Assembly: GCF_900102215.1 (NCBI RefSeq)
Contig: NZ_FNBG01000014.1
Span: 1 to 64,000 of the forward strand
Reading direction: 5' to 3'
Source of the DNA: Fontibacillus panacisegetis
GTDB taxonomy: Bacteria > Bacillota > Bacilli > Paenibacillales > Paenibacillaceae
DNA length: 64,000 nucleotides
The position numbers and the translations under genes were made by a program. The notes under the pieces are model-generated. The model did not search any database. It saw only the letters and a list, made by a program, of their open reading frames with translations, and was not told where the DNA came from. Positions 42,292 through 50,508 of the stretch are shown here, in pieces. Each line of letters begins with the position of its first letter. Positions within the stretch are counted from its first letter, which is position 1.

Positions 42292-43204
42292 TTATATCCC
42301 CTCCATGAAGTAAGGATAAGAAGTAATCTTCAAGTGAACTGCTTTTCTTGTGCAAGGACTCAATGGTTACATCGTTTATGACTAATGCTTTTGTTAGATC
42401 ATTTTGGGAGATAGCGTCATAAATACGAATATTGTGGTTATCCAGAACCCGTATATTGTTTACGTTCAGTTTGTTGGACAGGATAAAGGCCGCTTTTTTG
42501 GTATCGTTCACAACGAGCTCAATGTAAGCTGTATTGTTTTCTCGAATCTCATCCATGCTGACCTCCTTGATCAGCTTTCCTTGATTAATTACACCAATTG
42601 TATCTGCGATTTGTTCAATCTCGGCCAGAATATGACTCGAAATGAGAATCGTAATGCCATATTCTTTGCTCAGCATGTTGAACAGGTCACGGATCTCCTT
42701 AATCCCGACAGGGTCCAGTCCATTGATCGGTTCGTCTAAAATAAGCAGTTCAGGTTTAGTGATAATAGCTCTGGCGATACCTAATCTTTGCTTCATTCCG
42801 AGTGAGAAGTCCTTCACCTTGGTCTGATTAATCTGTCTCAAATTAACTAGCTCCAGTGCTTCATCAATGGATTTGTTATTGTAATATCCCATATACTCGC
42901 AATGCAGCTCAAGATTTCCTCTTGCTGAGAGCTTGTCATAAAATACTGGATATTCGATAATGCTGCCTATTCTGCCAAGCTGGTCATAAGAAGATGGTGT
43001 TAATTTTTGTCCGAAAATTTCAATGTCTCCGTAAGTAGGCTTGATGAGATTGGTGATTAATCGCATAATTGTAGTTTTTCCCGCACCGTTAGGTCCCAGA
43101 AATCCGTAGATTTCACCTTTTTTAATACTCATATTTACGTTGGATACGACTTCAAGACCCTTATAGGACTTGGTCAATTGAGTCGTTTTTAAAATGTAGC
43201 TCAT
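42284..43204 (-). CDS. ABC exporter ATPase, BcrA type
   Basis: A 306-residue ATPase with Walker A GPNGAGKTT, Q-loop SIIEYPVFYDKLSARGNLELH, signature FSLGMKQRLGIARAI, Walker B LLILDEPINGLD and switch ISSHILAEIEQIAD. The EYPVFY/SARGNLE pattern and the C-terminal extension of about 90 residues are typical of BcrA/MutF-type peptide-antibiotic ATPases. I chose ATG 43204, with GAAGGAGGACC upstream. It lies just downstream of a two-component system and its own operator-like repeats. Confidence 0.9.
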   Translation of the reverse strand: MSYILKTTQLTKSYKGLEVVSNVNMSIKKGEIYGFLGPNGAGKTTIMRLITNLIKPTYGDIEIFGQKLTPSSYDQLGRIGSIIEYPVFYDKLSARGNLELHCEYMGYYNNKSIDEALELVNLRQINQTKVKDFSLGMKQRLGIARAIITKPELLILDEPINGLDPVGIKEIRDLFNMLSKEYGITILISSHILAEIEQIADTIGVINQGKLIKEVSMDEIRENNTAYIELVVNDTKKAAFILSNKLNVNNIRVLDNHNIRIYDAISQNDLTKALVINDVTIESLHKKSSSLEDYFLSLLHGGDISA

Positions 43205-43249
43205 ATGGTCCTCCTTCAACAACGTTTAGTAAATTTGTTTTCTAAATGT

Positions 43250-43304
43250 ATTGTATAAAGTGAATTATTCTTTTTTCTTAATCAAATCTTAAGTGATTCT
43301 TAAG
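43250..43304 (-). promoter_or_regulatory. Tandem 11-bp operator and promoter of the ABC exporter genes
   Basis: Three units begin at exact 11-base intervals on the plus strand: CTTAAT at 43277, CTTAAG at 43288 and CTTAAG at 43299. Read on the minus strand they are ACTTAAG, ACTTAAG and GATTAAG. A -10-like TACAAT lies at 43250-43255 (minus strand), about 22 bases from the array, with no -35. This is the arrangement expected for an OmpR/PhoB-family response regulator that activates the ATPase-permease operon. Confidence 0.6.
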
Positions 43305-43356
43305 TTCAAAAAAGCTTATAGCTTGGGATTGGCAATCCCGCCAGGCTATAAGCTAA
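43305..43356 (-). terminator. Terminator after the sensor kinase gene
   Basis: On the minus strand AGCTTATAGC and GCTATAAGCT enclose an inner GGGATTGCCAATCCC hairpin and are followed by a T-run. The stem overlaps the stop codon of the kinase gene. It separates the two-component genes from the exporter genes. Confidence 0.75.
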
Positions 43357-44288
43357 TAGACCATCTCTCTTAACCGTACAGTGAATACAGTTCTAACGAA
43401 CGGAGTACTTATTAATGTAACTTCTCCGCCCATGCTCTGGATCAATCTCTTCGTAATAGTTAGCCCCAGCCCGCTTCCTTGAAAGGATTTATTTCGTGAG
43501 TCCTCCAAGGTATACAAGCGTTCAAAAACCTGATCCTGATAGACCTCGGGAATTCCTTGCCCCTTGTCCCATACATCAATATATAAAAACTGTTCATCCT
43601 TCCGAAGGGTTATTCCAAGAAATTGGCCTTCAGCTCCATAACGAATGGCATTGGAAATAAGATTGTGAAGGATTCGATCCAGTGCCCCTTCGTTAGCATG
43701 TGCATAAATCGGTTCTTCGGGAATTTGAATGTCTACCTCAAAACCTTTATTTTGTAGAATGTCATAGAAGGTCAGTATATTTTTGCGGCACACTTCATTT
43801 ATACAAACCCGTGTAAGAGAGAGATTTTGATCTCCGGATTCAAGTTTAGCCAAGTCAAAAAAATGCTGTATTAGTCCGGACACCTCGTTTGCCTTCGCCT
43901 GCACCTTGCTCAAAAGTACAGTTCTATCCTCATCGGGCATTTTGGGATCAAGCAGCATCGTCTCAATATACCCGAGCACGACAGTCAGTGGCGTCTTTAA
44001 ATCATGTGAAATGTTCGAGAGCATTCTTCGAATCGAAAATTCTGTTTTGATCCCCTTGGCGGCATCTTTTTGACGAGTTTCCAGCACTTCATTAATATCG
44101 CTAAGCAGAAGCTTGAGTTCAGCGTCCTCTGTGAACAAAAGGAGCTTTTCGCTTGATTGCTCAGACAGAATATTTGTCAGCTTGTCATGTATGTGATTTA
44201 ATTGCCGACTTCTGGTACGGATTTTACGGTACTGCCAAAAGATCACGAACAATAATAGGATCATGCAGCAAATGAGTGCCGTAATCAT
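43353..44288 (-). CDS. Sensor histidine kinase of the exporter two-component system
   Basis: A 311-residue kinase with a single N-terminal membrane helix (about 2-19) and no extracellular sensor of note. HisKA has phospho-acceptor His95 in SNISHDLKTPLTVVLGY. The N box is ILHNLISNAIRYG, then G1 DKGQGIP and G2 GSGLGLTITKRL. The lack of a sensor domain suggests that it senses through the membrane or through the ABC transporter, as in BceS-like systems. I chose ATG 44288, overlapping the regulator stop as ATGA. Confidence 0.88.
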   Translation of the reverse strand: MITALICCMILLLFVIFWQYRKIRTRSRQLNHIHDKLTNILSEQSSEKLLLFTEDAELKLLLSDINEVLETRQKDAAKGIKTEFSIRRMLSNISHDLKTPLTVVLGYIETMLLDPKMPDEDRTVLLSKVQAKANEVSGLIQHFFDLAKLESGDQNLSLTRVCINEVCRKNILTFYDILQNKGFEVDIQIPEEPIYAHANEGALDRILHNLISNAIRYGAEGQFLGITLRKDEQFLYIDVWDKGQGIPEVYQDQVFERLYTLEDSRNKSFQGSGLGLTITKRLIQSMGGEVTLISTPFVRTVFTVRLREMVY

Positions 44289-45016
44289 GGTGTGTGACCT
44301 TCCCATTTGTAGCCAATTCCCCATAAGGTCTTTATGTATTTAGGTTCTGAAGGGTTATCTTCTAACTTCTCCCTCAATCTTCGGATATGAACATTAATGA
44401 CGTTCTCATCACCATAATATTCCTCATTCCAAACAAATCCATAAATTTGCGCCTTAGTGAACACTCGATTGGGGTTGTTAAGAAACAGCTTGAGAATCTC
44501 GGATTCCTTGGCTGTCAGCTTGAGTTCTTCACCCTGTTTAGTGACAGAGTAGTTGTTTAAATCAATGGTAAGGTGATCCAGGTTAATTAATTGTGGTGAT
44601 GATGACTCAGATCCTGAATCTGATGATGAATTGTTTGATAGCGCAGCATATTGTGTAGTTCTTCTGATACTGGCCTTGATTCGCGCCGTAATTTCTATCA
44701 TGGAAAATGGTTTGGCTATGTAATCATCGGCTCCAAAACCGAGACCGATGGCCTTGTCGATGTCGTTATCTTTGGCAGACATGATCAGTATTGGGATTAA
44801 ACTGCTTTCACGTATGATTTTGATGACTTCAATCCCATCGAGTTTGGGCATCATTATGTCCACAACGATGAGGTCATAATGATCTTGTCTGAATTTAGTG
44901 ATGCCATCTTCTCCATCTAATGCAGAAGTAACATGAAAGCCTTCTTTTGTTAAATAATTGGATAACATTTCAATGATCGAAATGTCATCTTCAATGATTA
45001 ATATTGTATGAGCCAT
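44285..45016 (-). CDS. OmpR/PhoB-family response regulator
   Basis: A 243-residue regulator. The receiver domain has Asp10/Asp11, phospho-acceptor Asp53 (LIVVDIMMPKLDG) and a conserved Lys in IAKPFS. A Ser-rich linker of about 25 residues (SNNSSSDSGSESSS) precedes the winged-helix output domain (KESEILKLFLNNPNRVFTKAQIYGFVW; VHIRRLREKLEDNPSEPKYIKTLWGIGYKW). It is coupled to the kinase gene. The 11-bp tandem repeats in front of the exporter ATPase gene are its probable binding site. Confidence 0.92.
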   Translation of the reverse strand: MAHTILIIEDDISIIEMLSNYLTKEGFHVTSALDGEDGITKFRQDHYDLIVVDIMMPKLDGIEVIKIIRESSLIPILIMSAKDNDIDKAIGLGFGADDYIAKPFSMIEITARIKASIRRTTQYAALSNNSSSDSGSESSSPQLINLDHLTIDLNNYSVTKQGEELKLTAKESEILKLFLNNPNRVFTKAQIYGFVWNEEYYGDENVINVHIRRLREKLEDNPSEPKYIKTLWGIGYKWEGHTP

Positions 45017-45035
45017 GCGTCAGATCTCCTTACTT

Positions 45036-45884
45036 CTAATGATCCAGTGAATTGACTGTATTTATATAGCCTACTGGAGATTTACCGACAATTGCTTTGA
45101 AGTCTTTGATGAAGTGGGCTTGGTCAAAATACCCAAGATTCTGAGCTAAATTTGCCCAATCCAGCAATTCACCCTGGTCCATTTGCTCCGCGGCTTCATG
45201 CAGCCGGTAGCGTTGTATGACCCATTTGGGCCCTATTCCAATATATCGATGGAACAGTCGCTGCAGGGTACGCGGATTGGTTGCAATTTCATTTGCGAGT
45301 CGATTGACTCTGGTGATATGAGGGTTATTTTTGATCCTATCTACGATAGCGTTGACTTTTTCTCCGGAGGCATCGCGCTTAGGAAGCCTGCGCTTGATTA
45401 AATTCTCAAGCTGAATAACCCATCGTATATTCTCTGTCTCCGTATTTTTTGAGTATACTTGATTCGCTTGCTGGATAGAGGCAGCCAGAGCTAAAATTTC
45501 CTCACCAAATAACTTGTCAGCTGCTATGGAAATGTTGATGAGTTGATCCAGAGACTGATTCCAAAACGGATAGAAGCCACCAGACGTAAATTTTACACCA
45601 AGTACTGCGCCTTTATTTTTAAGCAAATGAGTAGAGGTTATTCTGGAGATGCCAAAAATTCTCGCTTGCCCGTCCTCTAATACCATATTGACATTTGGAT
45701 GGGAGAGAATGGTTTGCTGGTAAGGCTCTTGGTCACGCAGATCCCATCTGACGATCCAATAATGTTTGATGAAAGGAGCTAGTTCGATGGATGGCTGATA
45801 TCTTGTAAGCTCGAACTTTTGATGGTTTACATCATATTGTAAAATTCCTTTGCCTGCCCAGCTTAATTCTGATGAACGCTCCAA
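45036..45884 (-). CDS. AraC-family transcriptional regulator
   Basis: A 282-residue protein. The N-terminal domain (YQPSIELAPFIKHYWIVRWDL, VNMVLEDGQARIFG) is of the DUF6597 type found in many AraC regulators. The C-terminal double helix-turn-helix is NRLANEIATNPRTLQRLFHRYIGIGPKWV and ANLAQNLGYFDQAHFIKDFKAIVGKSPVGY. The start is TTG 45884 with AGGAGG seven bases upstream. The response regulator gene starts 19 bases after its stop. The AHSA1-type gene diverges from it, a common arrangement for regulator and target. Confidence 0.88.
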   Translation of the reverse strand: MERSSELSWAGKGILQYDVNHQKFELTRYQPSIELAPFIKHYWIVRWDLRDQEPYQQTILSHPNVNMVLEDGQARIFGISRITSTHLLKNKGAVLGVKFTSGGFYPFWNQSLDQLINISIAADKLFGEEILALAASIQQANQVYSKNTETENIRWVIQLENLIKRRLPKRDASGEKVNAIVDRIKNNPHITRVNRLANEIATNPRTLQRLFHRYIGIGPKWVIQRYRLHEAAEQMDQGELLDWANLAQNLGYFDQAHFIKDFKAIVGKSPVGYINTVNSLDH

Positions 45885-46021
45885 ATCATCGCCTCCTGAG
45901 GTGATGTCGCATTTTTACAATACCTGATATTCCCTACGTTTTATAGTAAATGGAGACAAGTAACATAGCAACAAATACTTGAGAAACGATAAGAACATGA
46001 CATAACAAATTGGGGGAAACG

Positions 46022-46483
46022 ATGATGGAATCTAAAGAACTGAAATATGATTTGTACATTGGAGCAGCGCCGGAAAAAGTATGGGATTTATTGGTGTCTC
46101 CCGAAGGCTGTAGACAGCTCTTTTTCGGCTGCGAGCTTAAATCTTCTTTTGAGGTTGGGGCGCCATATGCTTATGTTGGACCTGGCGCGGATGGTGATGC
46201 AACAATACATGTATACGGGAAAATTTTGACCTTTGAACCACATCAAAGTATGAGCTATACCGAGCATCCTGGCCCTTCGTATTATGAGAACCATGAGGAA
46301 CTGGAGACAAGAGTTTCTTTATATCTTGAGCTTGTTGGGAACAGCACCAAGGTGACGCTAGTCAATGACAACTGGCCCGACAACCATCCCGGATACAGCA
46401 AGGCTGCCGATTCATGGGTTTATATTTTAAGTAATTTAAAGACGTTGGCTGAGACGGGGAAGACGCTTGATTTAGGATGGTAG
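46022..46483 (+). CDS. SRPBCC/AHSA1-domain protein
   Basis: A 153-residue protein with the START-like helix-grip fold of the AHSA1 family. It begins KELKYDLYIGAAPEKVWDLLVSPEG, has the internal strand KILTFEPHQSMSYTEHPG and a C-terminal helix from GYSKAADSWVYILSNLKTLAETG. Such proteins bind hydrophobic ligands or act as stress proteins; the function here is unknown. GGGGGAAACG precedes ATG 46022; ATG 46025 is an alternative. It diverges from the AraC regulator. Confidence 0.85.
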   Translation: MMESKELKYDLYIGAAPEKVWDLLVSPEGCRQLFFGCELKSSFEVGAPYAYVGPGADGDATIHVYGKILTFEPHQSMSYTEHPGPSYYENHEELETRVSLYLELVGNSTKVTLVNDNWPDNHPGYSKAADSWVYILSNLKTLAETGKTLDLGW

Positions 46484-46499
46484 GGGAACAAGGGGAATA

Positions 46500-46551
46500 A
46501 ATAGAGCCTTATTCTTGGACATAACACAGTTCGAGAATAAGGCTCTTATTT
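46500..46551 (+). terminator. Terminator of the AHSA1-type gene
   Basis: Perfect 13-bp arms AGAGCCTTATTCT and AGAATAAGGCTCT are followed by TATTTAAG, a weak T-tail. Confidence 0.65.
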
Positions 46552-46562
46552 AAGATGCAAAA

Positions 46563-46586
46563 TAAAAAAACGGCATCTCTGCCGTT
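46563..46586 (-). terminator. Terminator of the tRNA pair
   Basis: On the minus strand AACGGCA and TGCCGTT close a four-base loop and run into TTTTTTTATT, 17 bases after the tRNA-Lys 3' end. Confidence 0.75.
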
Positions 46587-46602
46587 TAGTAGGTTATATA
46601 GA

Positions 46603-46675
46603 TGGATCGTCAGGGGCTCGAACCCTGGACCACATGATTAAGAGTCACGTGCTCTACCAACTGAGCTAACGATCC
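46603..46675 (-). tRNA. tRNA-Lys (anticodon CTT)
   Basis: A 73-base cloverleaf on the minus strand. Acceptor arms GGATCGT/ACGATCC pair fully. The D arm is GCTC-AGTTGGTA-GAGC. The anticodon stem CGTGA/TCATG encloses loop CTCTTAA with anticodon CTT. The T arm contains GGTTCGAGCCC. Discriminator A at 46603; CCA is not encoded. Confidence 0.95.
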
Positions 46676-46698
46676 ATGATGTAAAGTGGAGCAATCTC

Positions 46699-46774
46699 TG
46701 GTGGAGCCTAGGGGGATCGAACCCCTGACCTCATCGCTGCCAGCGATGCGCTCTCCCAGCTGAGCTAAGGCCCC
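46699..46774 (-). tRNA. tRNA-Ala (anticodon GGC)
   Basis: A 76-base cloverleaf on the minus strand that includes an encoded CCA. Acceptor GGGGCCT/AGGCTCC contains the G3-T70 wobble pair that is the identity element of alanine tRNA. The anticodon loop CTGGCAG gives GGC. The T loop is TTCGATC. It is transcribed ahead of tRNA-Lys, 23 bases apart. Confidence 0.96.
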
Positions 46775-46830
46775 AAGTGCGGTGCGTAAATGATCACGAT
46801 AACCAGTACGTCGTTTTGTTCCGCTCAAAT

Positions 46831-46860
46831 AATATAACATATATTCGCTGGTGAATGCAA
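46831..46860 (-). promoter_or_regulatory. Candidate promoter of the tRNA-Ala/tRNA-Lys pair
   Basis: On the minus strand TTGCAT (46855-46860) and TATATT (46831-46836) are 18 bases apart and about 57 bases before the tRNA-Ala 5' end. Moderate match only. Confidence 0.35.
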
Positions 46861-46982
46861 GTCCTAATTTGTTGTGTACGTCAACCTTTTCCATAGTTAT
46901 CCGTTATGGTATATTTTTTATGAATAGTGGTTTAATAAAGAGTAAGCACCATGATTCTGATAGATGAAGGAGAGATGATGCA

Positions 46983-47270
46983 ATGATCAAGCATATCGTT
47001 CTATTCAAGCTTAAAGACTCTTCTCCAGAGAGCGTTCAGCTTACAACAGACGTTCTGCGTGGACTGAAGGGAAAGGTGGAGCAGCTTAGAGAGCTGGAGG
47101 TTGGTATTGATGTTGTCAAATCGCCACGTTCTTATGACATCGCCCTAGTAGCTACATTCGATTCCCTGGAAGATTTGGAAGGCTATCAAGTGCATCCGGA
47201 GCATAAAAAGGTTATCGAGCATATGAGCCAGGTTCGTGAGAGTCAGGTTGCTGTTGATTTCGAATTTTAA
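46983..47270 (+). CDS. Stress-responsive alpha/beta barrel (Dabb) protein
   Basis: A 95-residue protein with the Dabb ferredoxin-like fold. It has the start MIKHIVLFKLKD, the central LRELEVGIDVVKSPRSYDIALVATFDSLEDLEGYQVHPEHKKV (about 37-79) with the conserved His, and the end VDFEF. Dabb proteins dimerise into a barrel; some are stress-induced or act on small aromatic substrates. The function here is unknown. The RBS is AAGGAGAG. Confidence 0.88.
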   Translation: MIKHIVLFKLKDSSPESVQLTTDVLRGLKGKVEQLRELEVGIDVVKSPRSYDIALVATFDSLEDLEGYQVHPEHKKVIEHMSQVRESQVAVDFEF

Positions 47271-47288
47271 TAGAAGGGCCTGTTTCTA

Positions 47289-47402
47289 GTGGATGATTTG
47301 AAGGACGTAATGTTTTCTATATTTATTTTATGTCTTGTCGTTGCGGCATTTGCAATCATGGTATTTTTGTTAAAAAGAAAAGGCCGCAACAAAGGTCACT
47401 AA
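47289..47402 (+). CDS. Possible 37-residue single-helix membrane protein
   Basis: A GTG-initiated frame preceded by AGAAGGG ten bases upstream. It encodes an acidic start (MDDLKDV), one strongly hydrophobic helix (FSIFILCLVVAAFAIMVFLL) and a basic end (KRKGRNKGH), the positive-inside layout of a small membrane protein. It lies 18 bases after the Dabb gene and 33 before the HepT-like gene. I know no family for it. Confidence 0.45.
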   Translation: MDDLKDVMFSIFILCLVVAAFAIMVFLLKRKGRNKGH

Positions 47403-47435
47403 TATGATACCCGCTAATTGACTAGGAGGAGAGCC

Positions 47436-47864
47436 ATGTACTATGTAAACCGGGAACAAATTGAGCACAGATTACATGTCATTCCGGAGCTGGTGCAGGT
47501 TCTTGAATCGACGACTGCACTTCAGGACAAGACGCTTATAGAACGTTACGCCGAGGAAAGATCGCTTCATTTGGCCATTGAAATTGTGACGGATGTCGGT
47601 AGTTATTTGATTGACGGGTTTATCATGCGTGATGCTAGCAGCTATGAGGATATAGTCGATATTATGTATGACGAGAAAGTGATCGATGAAAATCTGCATA
47701 AAATATTTACAGAGTTAGTAAGAATGCGCAGGCCGTTAGTGCAGGAATATTTCGATGACTGTCGAAAAGGATATCATGAGCTGACGGTACAAATCAGTGC
47801 TTCATTGGAGCGCTTTTCTCACAAAGTTCTAGAATATTTGGACAAGGAAGGGATACCTACCTGA
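47436..47864 (+). CDS. DUF86/HepT-like protein (YutE type)
   Basis: A 142-residue all-helical protein of the HepT/DUF86 family, close in layout to Bacillus YutE: MYYVNREQIEHRL, AEERSLHLAIEIVTDVGSYLIDGFIMRD and SYEDIVDIMYDEKVI. HepT toxins carry the motif RX4HXY; here the aligned site reads R98-RPLV-Q103-E-Y105, so the key histidine is Gln. No MNT nucleotidyltransferase gene lies beside it. It is therefore more likely a stand-alone housekeeping member than an active toxin. I chose ATG 47436 with AGGAGGAG upstream. Confidence 0.82.
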   Translation: MYYVNREQIEHRLHVIPELVQVLESTTALQDKTLIERYAEERSLHLAIEIVTDVGSYLIDGFIMRDASSYEDIVDIMYDEKVIDENLHKIFTELVRMRRPLVQEYFDDCRKGYHELTVQISASLERFSHKVLEYLDKEGIPT

Positions 47865-48047
47865 CCCAATTCTCCAAAAATTAGAATTGAGAAGTGTGAC
47901 GGGACAAGTATCATCTGCTTATAATAAACTAACTATATAGGCATTCGCCCTAGAATTCGGGAGCCGAATAAGGATATTGTATTACGAATGATTTCGATCC
48001 CCGGAATATAATTGTGGCGGTTGATGCCGAACAAGGAGAGATGAGAC

Positions 48048-48536
48048 ATGAGTAATGAAAACAAAGGCAAGGATAGCAAAGGTTGGTTGTGGGGTGCTGT
48101 AATTGGTACTGTTGTAGGTTCTGTTACGGCTTTGTTATTTGCACCAAAGGCTGGTCGTGAACTCCGTAAGGATATTGCCGATGGCGCACGTCAGGTTGGT
48201 GATAAGACGCAGGAAGTAGCGAGTAAAGTTAGCGAAAAGACACAAGAGGTTGCCGGCAAAGTAAGTGAACAAAGTGTTCAATTGGCTGGCAAGGTTAAGG
48301 ACTCAGCTGGTGAATTGGTGAATGATATCAAAAACTGGCGTGCGTCTAAGCAAGCCGACGAAGAAACATTGCAAATTTCATCTGTTGAGGATGTAAATGA
48401 TGCTGATGCTTCCGCTGATGAAGAGACTGCAGTCATTGGAGTAGCCGATGAGACGGTTGAAGGTGACGCTGAAAGTGAAGCTGCTGCAGGGGAAGAAGCC
48501 AGCTTGACTGAGGAAGAAGATACAAAGAAAGCCTAA
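48048..48536 (+). CDS. YtxH-domain general stress protein
   Basis: A 162-residue protein. The N-terminal YtxH motif GWLWGAVIGTVVGSVTALLFAPKAGRELRKDI (about 11-42) is a Gly-rich membrane helix followed by APKxGxELR. A heptad-like coiled coil follows, with four short repeats of the type VASKVSEKTQEVAGKVSEQ. The tail is very acidic (about 105-162, rich in Ala, Glu, Asp). Family members are membrane-associated general stress proteins of unknown mechanism. The RBS is AAGGAGAG. Confidence 0.87.
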   Translation: MSNENKGKDSKGWLWGAVIGTVVGSVTALLFAPKAGRELRKDIADGARQVGDKTQEVASKVSEKTQEVAGKVSEQSVQLAGKVKDSAGELVNDIKNWRASKQADEETLQISSVEDVNDADASADEETAVIGVADETVEGDAESEAAAGEEASLTEEEDTKKA

Positions 48537-48565
48537 TTATACTTAACGGACAACTAACTATAAAT

Positions 48566-48605
48566 AAAAGGACGGGGCAGGGCATTGTGCCCTGTCCTTT
48601 TGTTT
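48566..48605 (+). terminator. Terminator of the YtxH gene
   Basis: CAGGGCA and TGCCCTG, extended by imperfect GGAC/GTCC pairs, form a GC-rich hairpin followed by TTTTGTTTT. Confidence 0.8.
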
Positions 48606-48732
48606 TAATGATTAAGGTTCTTTCTTGTACCGATACATAAATTGAGTTACTATTTAGGTACGCTTTATGGCAGCTCTTCATAAAGTATTGGAGAATGAAC
48701 TTAATAATACAGACAAAGGAAGCGGTATTTTC

Positions 48733-49545
48733 GTGCAGCAGCAAGCAATAGCAATACTAGACTCAGGCGTAGGTGGGCTCACCGTCGCCAAGGAAGTCAT
48801 GAGACAGCTTCCAAGAGAAAAAATCATTTATTTCGGAGATACTGCTCGTAGCCCTTATGGTCCCAGATCTCCACAGGAGGTTCGTCTTTTTACTGAACAA
48901 ATTGTAGATTATTTGATTCAATATGATCCTAAAATGATTGTTATAGCCTGTAATACCGCGACAGCCGCCGCATTGGAATATATTAAGTCAAAGGTAAACA
49001 TTCCTGTAATAGGAGTTATTCATCCCGGAGCACGTGCGGCAATTAGTGCAACGAAGACGAATAAGGTTGGCGTTATCGGAACGATTGGCACTATCAATAG
49101 TGAGGCTTATACGTCGGCTCTAAAGGAGCTGAATCCAGCGATTGAGATTTTTAGTGAAGCGTGTCCAACACTTGCGCCGTTAGTAGAGCAAGGTAAATAT
49201 GAGACGGAAGAGGCGTTGGAGGTCGTCCAGGAATCGCTCATGAATATTAAGCATTGTCCGATAGATTGCCTGATTCTCGGCTGTACTCATTATCCGTTTC
49301 TTAGAGATCAAATCAAACAGGTCATGGGGAAAACAGTAAAACTGATCAGTTCTGCGGATGAGACGGCAAGAGAGATTAGTACCGTGCTTCATCAGAAGGG
49401 TCGTCTTGCGAGAGGGAATGAGATTCCTGTTCATCAGTTTTTTTGCAGCGGAGACCCTAGCATGTTTAAGAAAATTGCTCTTCAATGGTTAGGAGAGCAG
49501 ATTGAATTAACCCCTATTGTATGGCAAGTTTCCAATCCTATTTAA
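48733..49545 (+). CDS. racE: Glutamate racemase
   Basis: A 270-residue enzyme that makes D-glutamate for peptidoglycan. Motifs are AILDSGVGGLTVAKE, the catalytic Cys in VIACNTATAAALE, IGVIHPGARAA and the second catalytic Cys in LILGCTHYPFL. I chose GTG 48733, which has AAAGGAAG upstream and gives the usual family length and N-terminus; an in-frame ATG at 48667 would add 22 residues without similarity. Confidence 0.94.
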   Translation: MQQQAIAILDSGVGGLTVAKEVMRQLPREKIIYFGDTARSPYGPRSPQEVRLFTEQIVDYLIQYDPKMIVIACNTATAAALEYIKSKVNIPVIGVIHPGARAAISATKTNKVGVIGTIGTINSEAYTSALKELNPAIEIFSEACPTLAPLVEQGKYETEEALEVVQESLMNIKHCPIDCLILGCTHYPFLRDQIKQVMGKTVKLISSADETAREISTVLHQKGRLARGNEIPVHQFFCSGDPSMFKKIALQWLGEQIELTPIVWQVSNPI

Positions 49546-49554
49546 TACAAGCAG

Positions 49555-49592
49555 AAAAAAACCTTTGGAGCTTTCTTGGCCAAAGGTTTTTT
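49555..49592. terminator. Bidirectional terminator between racE and the lipid kinase gene
   Basis: AAAAAAACCTTTGG and CCAAAGGTTTTTT flank an 11-base loop, with A and T runs on both sides, between convergent genes. Confidence 0.8.
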
Positions 49593-49602
49593 CACCCTAT
49601 GT

Positions 49603-50508
49603 CTAGATGGAATGAGATGTCATTACTGTCATTGCTCCAGGGTCTGCCGATGCTGTTAGTGGTGTAGACGTAATGTGTTCACCATCGCCAAGCGCTAATC
49701 GTGGCAGACTGCTTTGGATGGAAACGAGACGCCCTCTGAGCATTTTTACAAAGGGGAGTCTGGTATGTTTACCGTAAAGCAGTGTTGGAAAGAGCATCAT
49801 TAACTGAAGGCGGGAACAGTCATGCACGACGCAAATATCAAGGACTCCGTCATCGGGTAATGCATCAGGACAGATCGTAAGTCCGCCGCCGTAACTAGTC
49901 ACATTATTCACTGCTGCCATCCAAGCAGAGGAGAAGTGGTGTGTCTCACCGTCACATTCAATAGTCAGAGGGGCAGGACGAAAGGTAAGCAAAGTATGGA
50001 ACACACCGATTACGTAAGCTACTCTGCCGAGCCCGAACTTGTTACATATTTTTTTATAACGGCTGTTGTTGACATTCTGAGCTACCTGGGCATCAAAGCC
50101 GACTGCAAGAGCAGTGAGGGTGCTTTTGCCTGAAATGGAGATCAGGTCTGCGACTTTGGGCAACCCTTCGAGCATAATATCTAATGCAGCAGTTGTTTTC
50201 ATCGGAATACGGAAACCACGGGCAGTGTCATTACCCGAGCCTGCCGGGAACACAGCAAGTGGAATTCCTGTATCTCGAAGTGCCGGAAGCAGACTGTGTA
50301 TCGTTCCATCTCCACCAACGACGCCTACAGCGTTCCAGCTTATTGATGTTGACAGCTTCTCCTGCAGAAATGTATGCGCTTGCTCAGCACTATCTGTAAA
50401 GGTATATTCATAGGATATATTCCGATTTCGGAGGGTTTCCTGTATTTTTTTCCATACTCGAAAGCCGCCTCCGTTTCCAGAATTTTTGTTCACGATAAAC
50501 AAATACAT
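49603..50508 (-). CDS. Diacylglycerol/lipid kinase family protein
   Basis: A 301-residue protein of the DagK/YegS family. The ATP-binding N-terminal domain has NKNSGNGGG, GGDGTIHSLLPAL and PAGSGNDTARGF; the C-terminal beta-sandwich includes VGFDAQVAQNVN. Members phosphorylate diacylglycerol or other lipids for phospholipid recycling. I chose ATG 50508 because GGAGGA lies seven bases upstream. Confidence 0.9.
   Translation of the reverse strand: MYLFIVNKNSGNGGGFRVWKKIQETLRNRNISYEYTFTDSAEQAHTFLQEKLSTSISWNAVGVVGGDGTIHSLLPALRDTGIPLAVFPAGSGNDTARGFRIPMKTTAALDIMLEGLPKVADLISISGKSTLTALAVGFDAQVAQNVNNSRYKKICNKFGLGRVAYVIGVFHTLLTFRPAPLTIECDGETHHFSSAWMAAVNNVTSYGGGLTICPDALPDDGVLDICVVHDCSRLQLMMLFPTLLYGKHTRLPFVKMLRGRLVSIQSSLPRLALGDGEHITSTPLTASADPGAMTVMTSHSI

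Noticed and set aside
46610-46894. 94-codon minus-strand frame containing LAQLVEH and LAQLGERIAGSDEVRGS segments
   Set aside because: It is the well-known spurious translation of tRNA genes; it spans both tRNA-Lys and tRNA-Ala.
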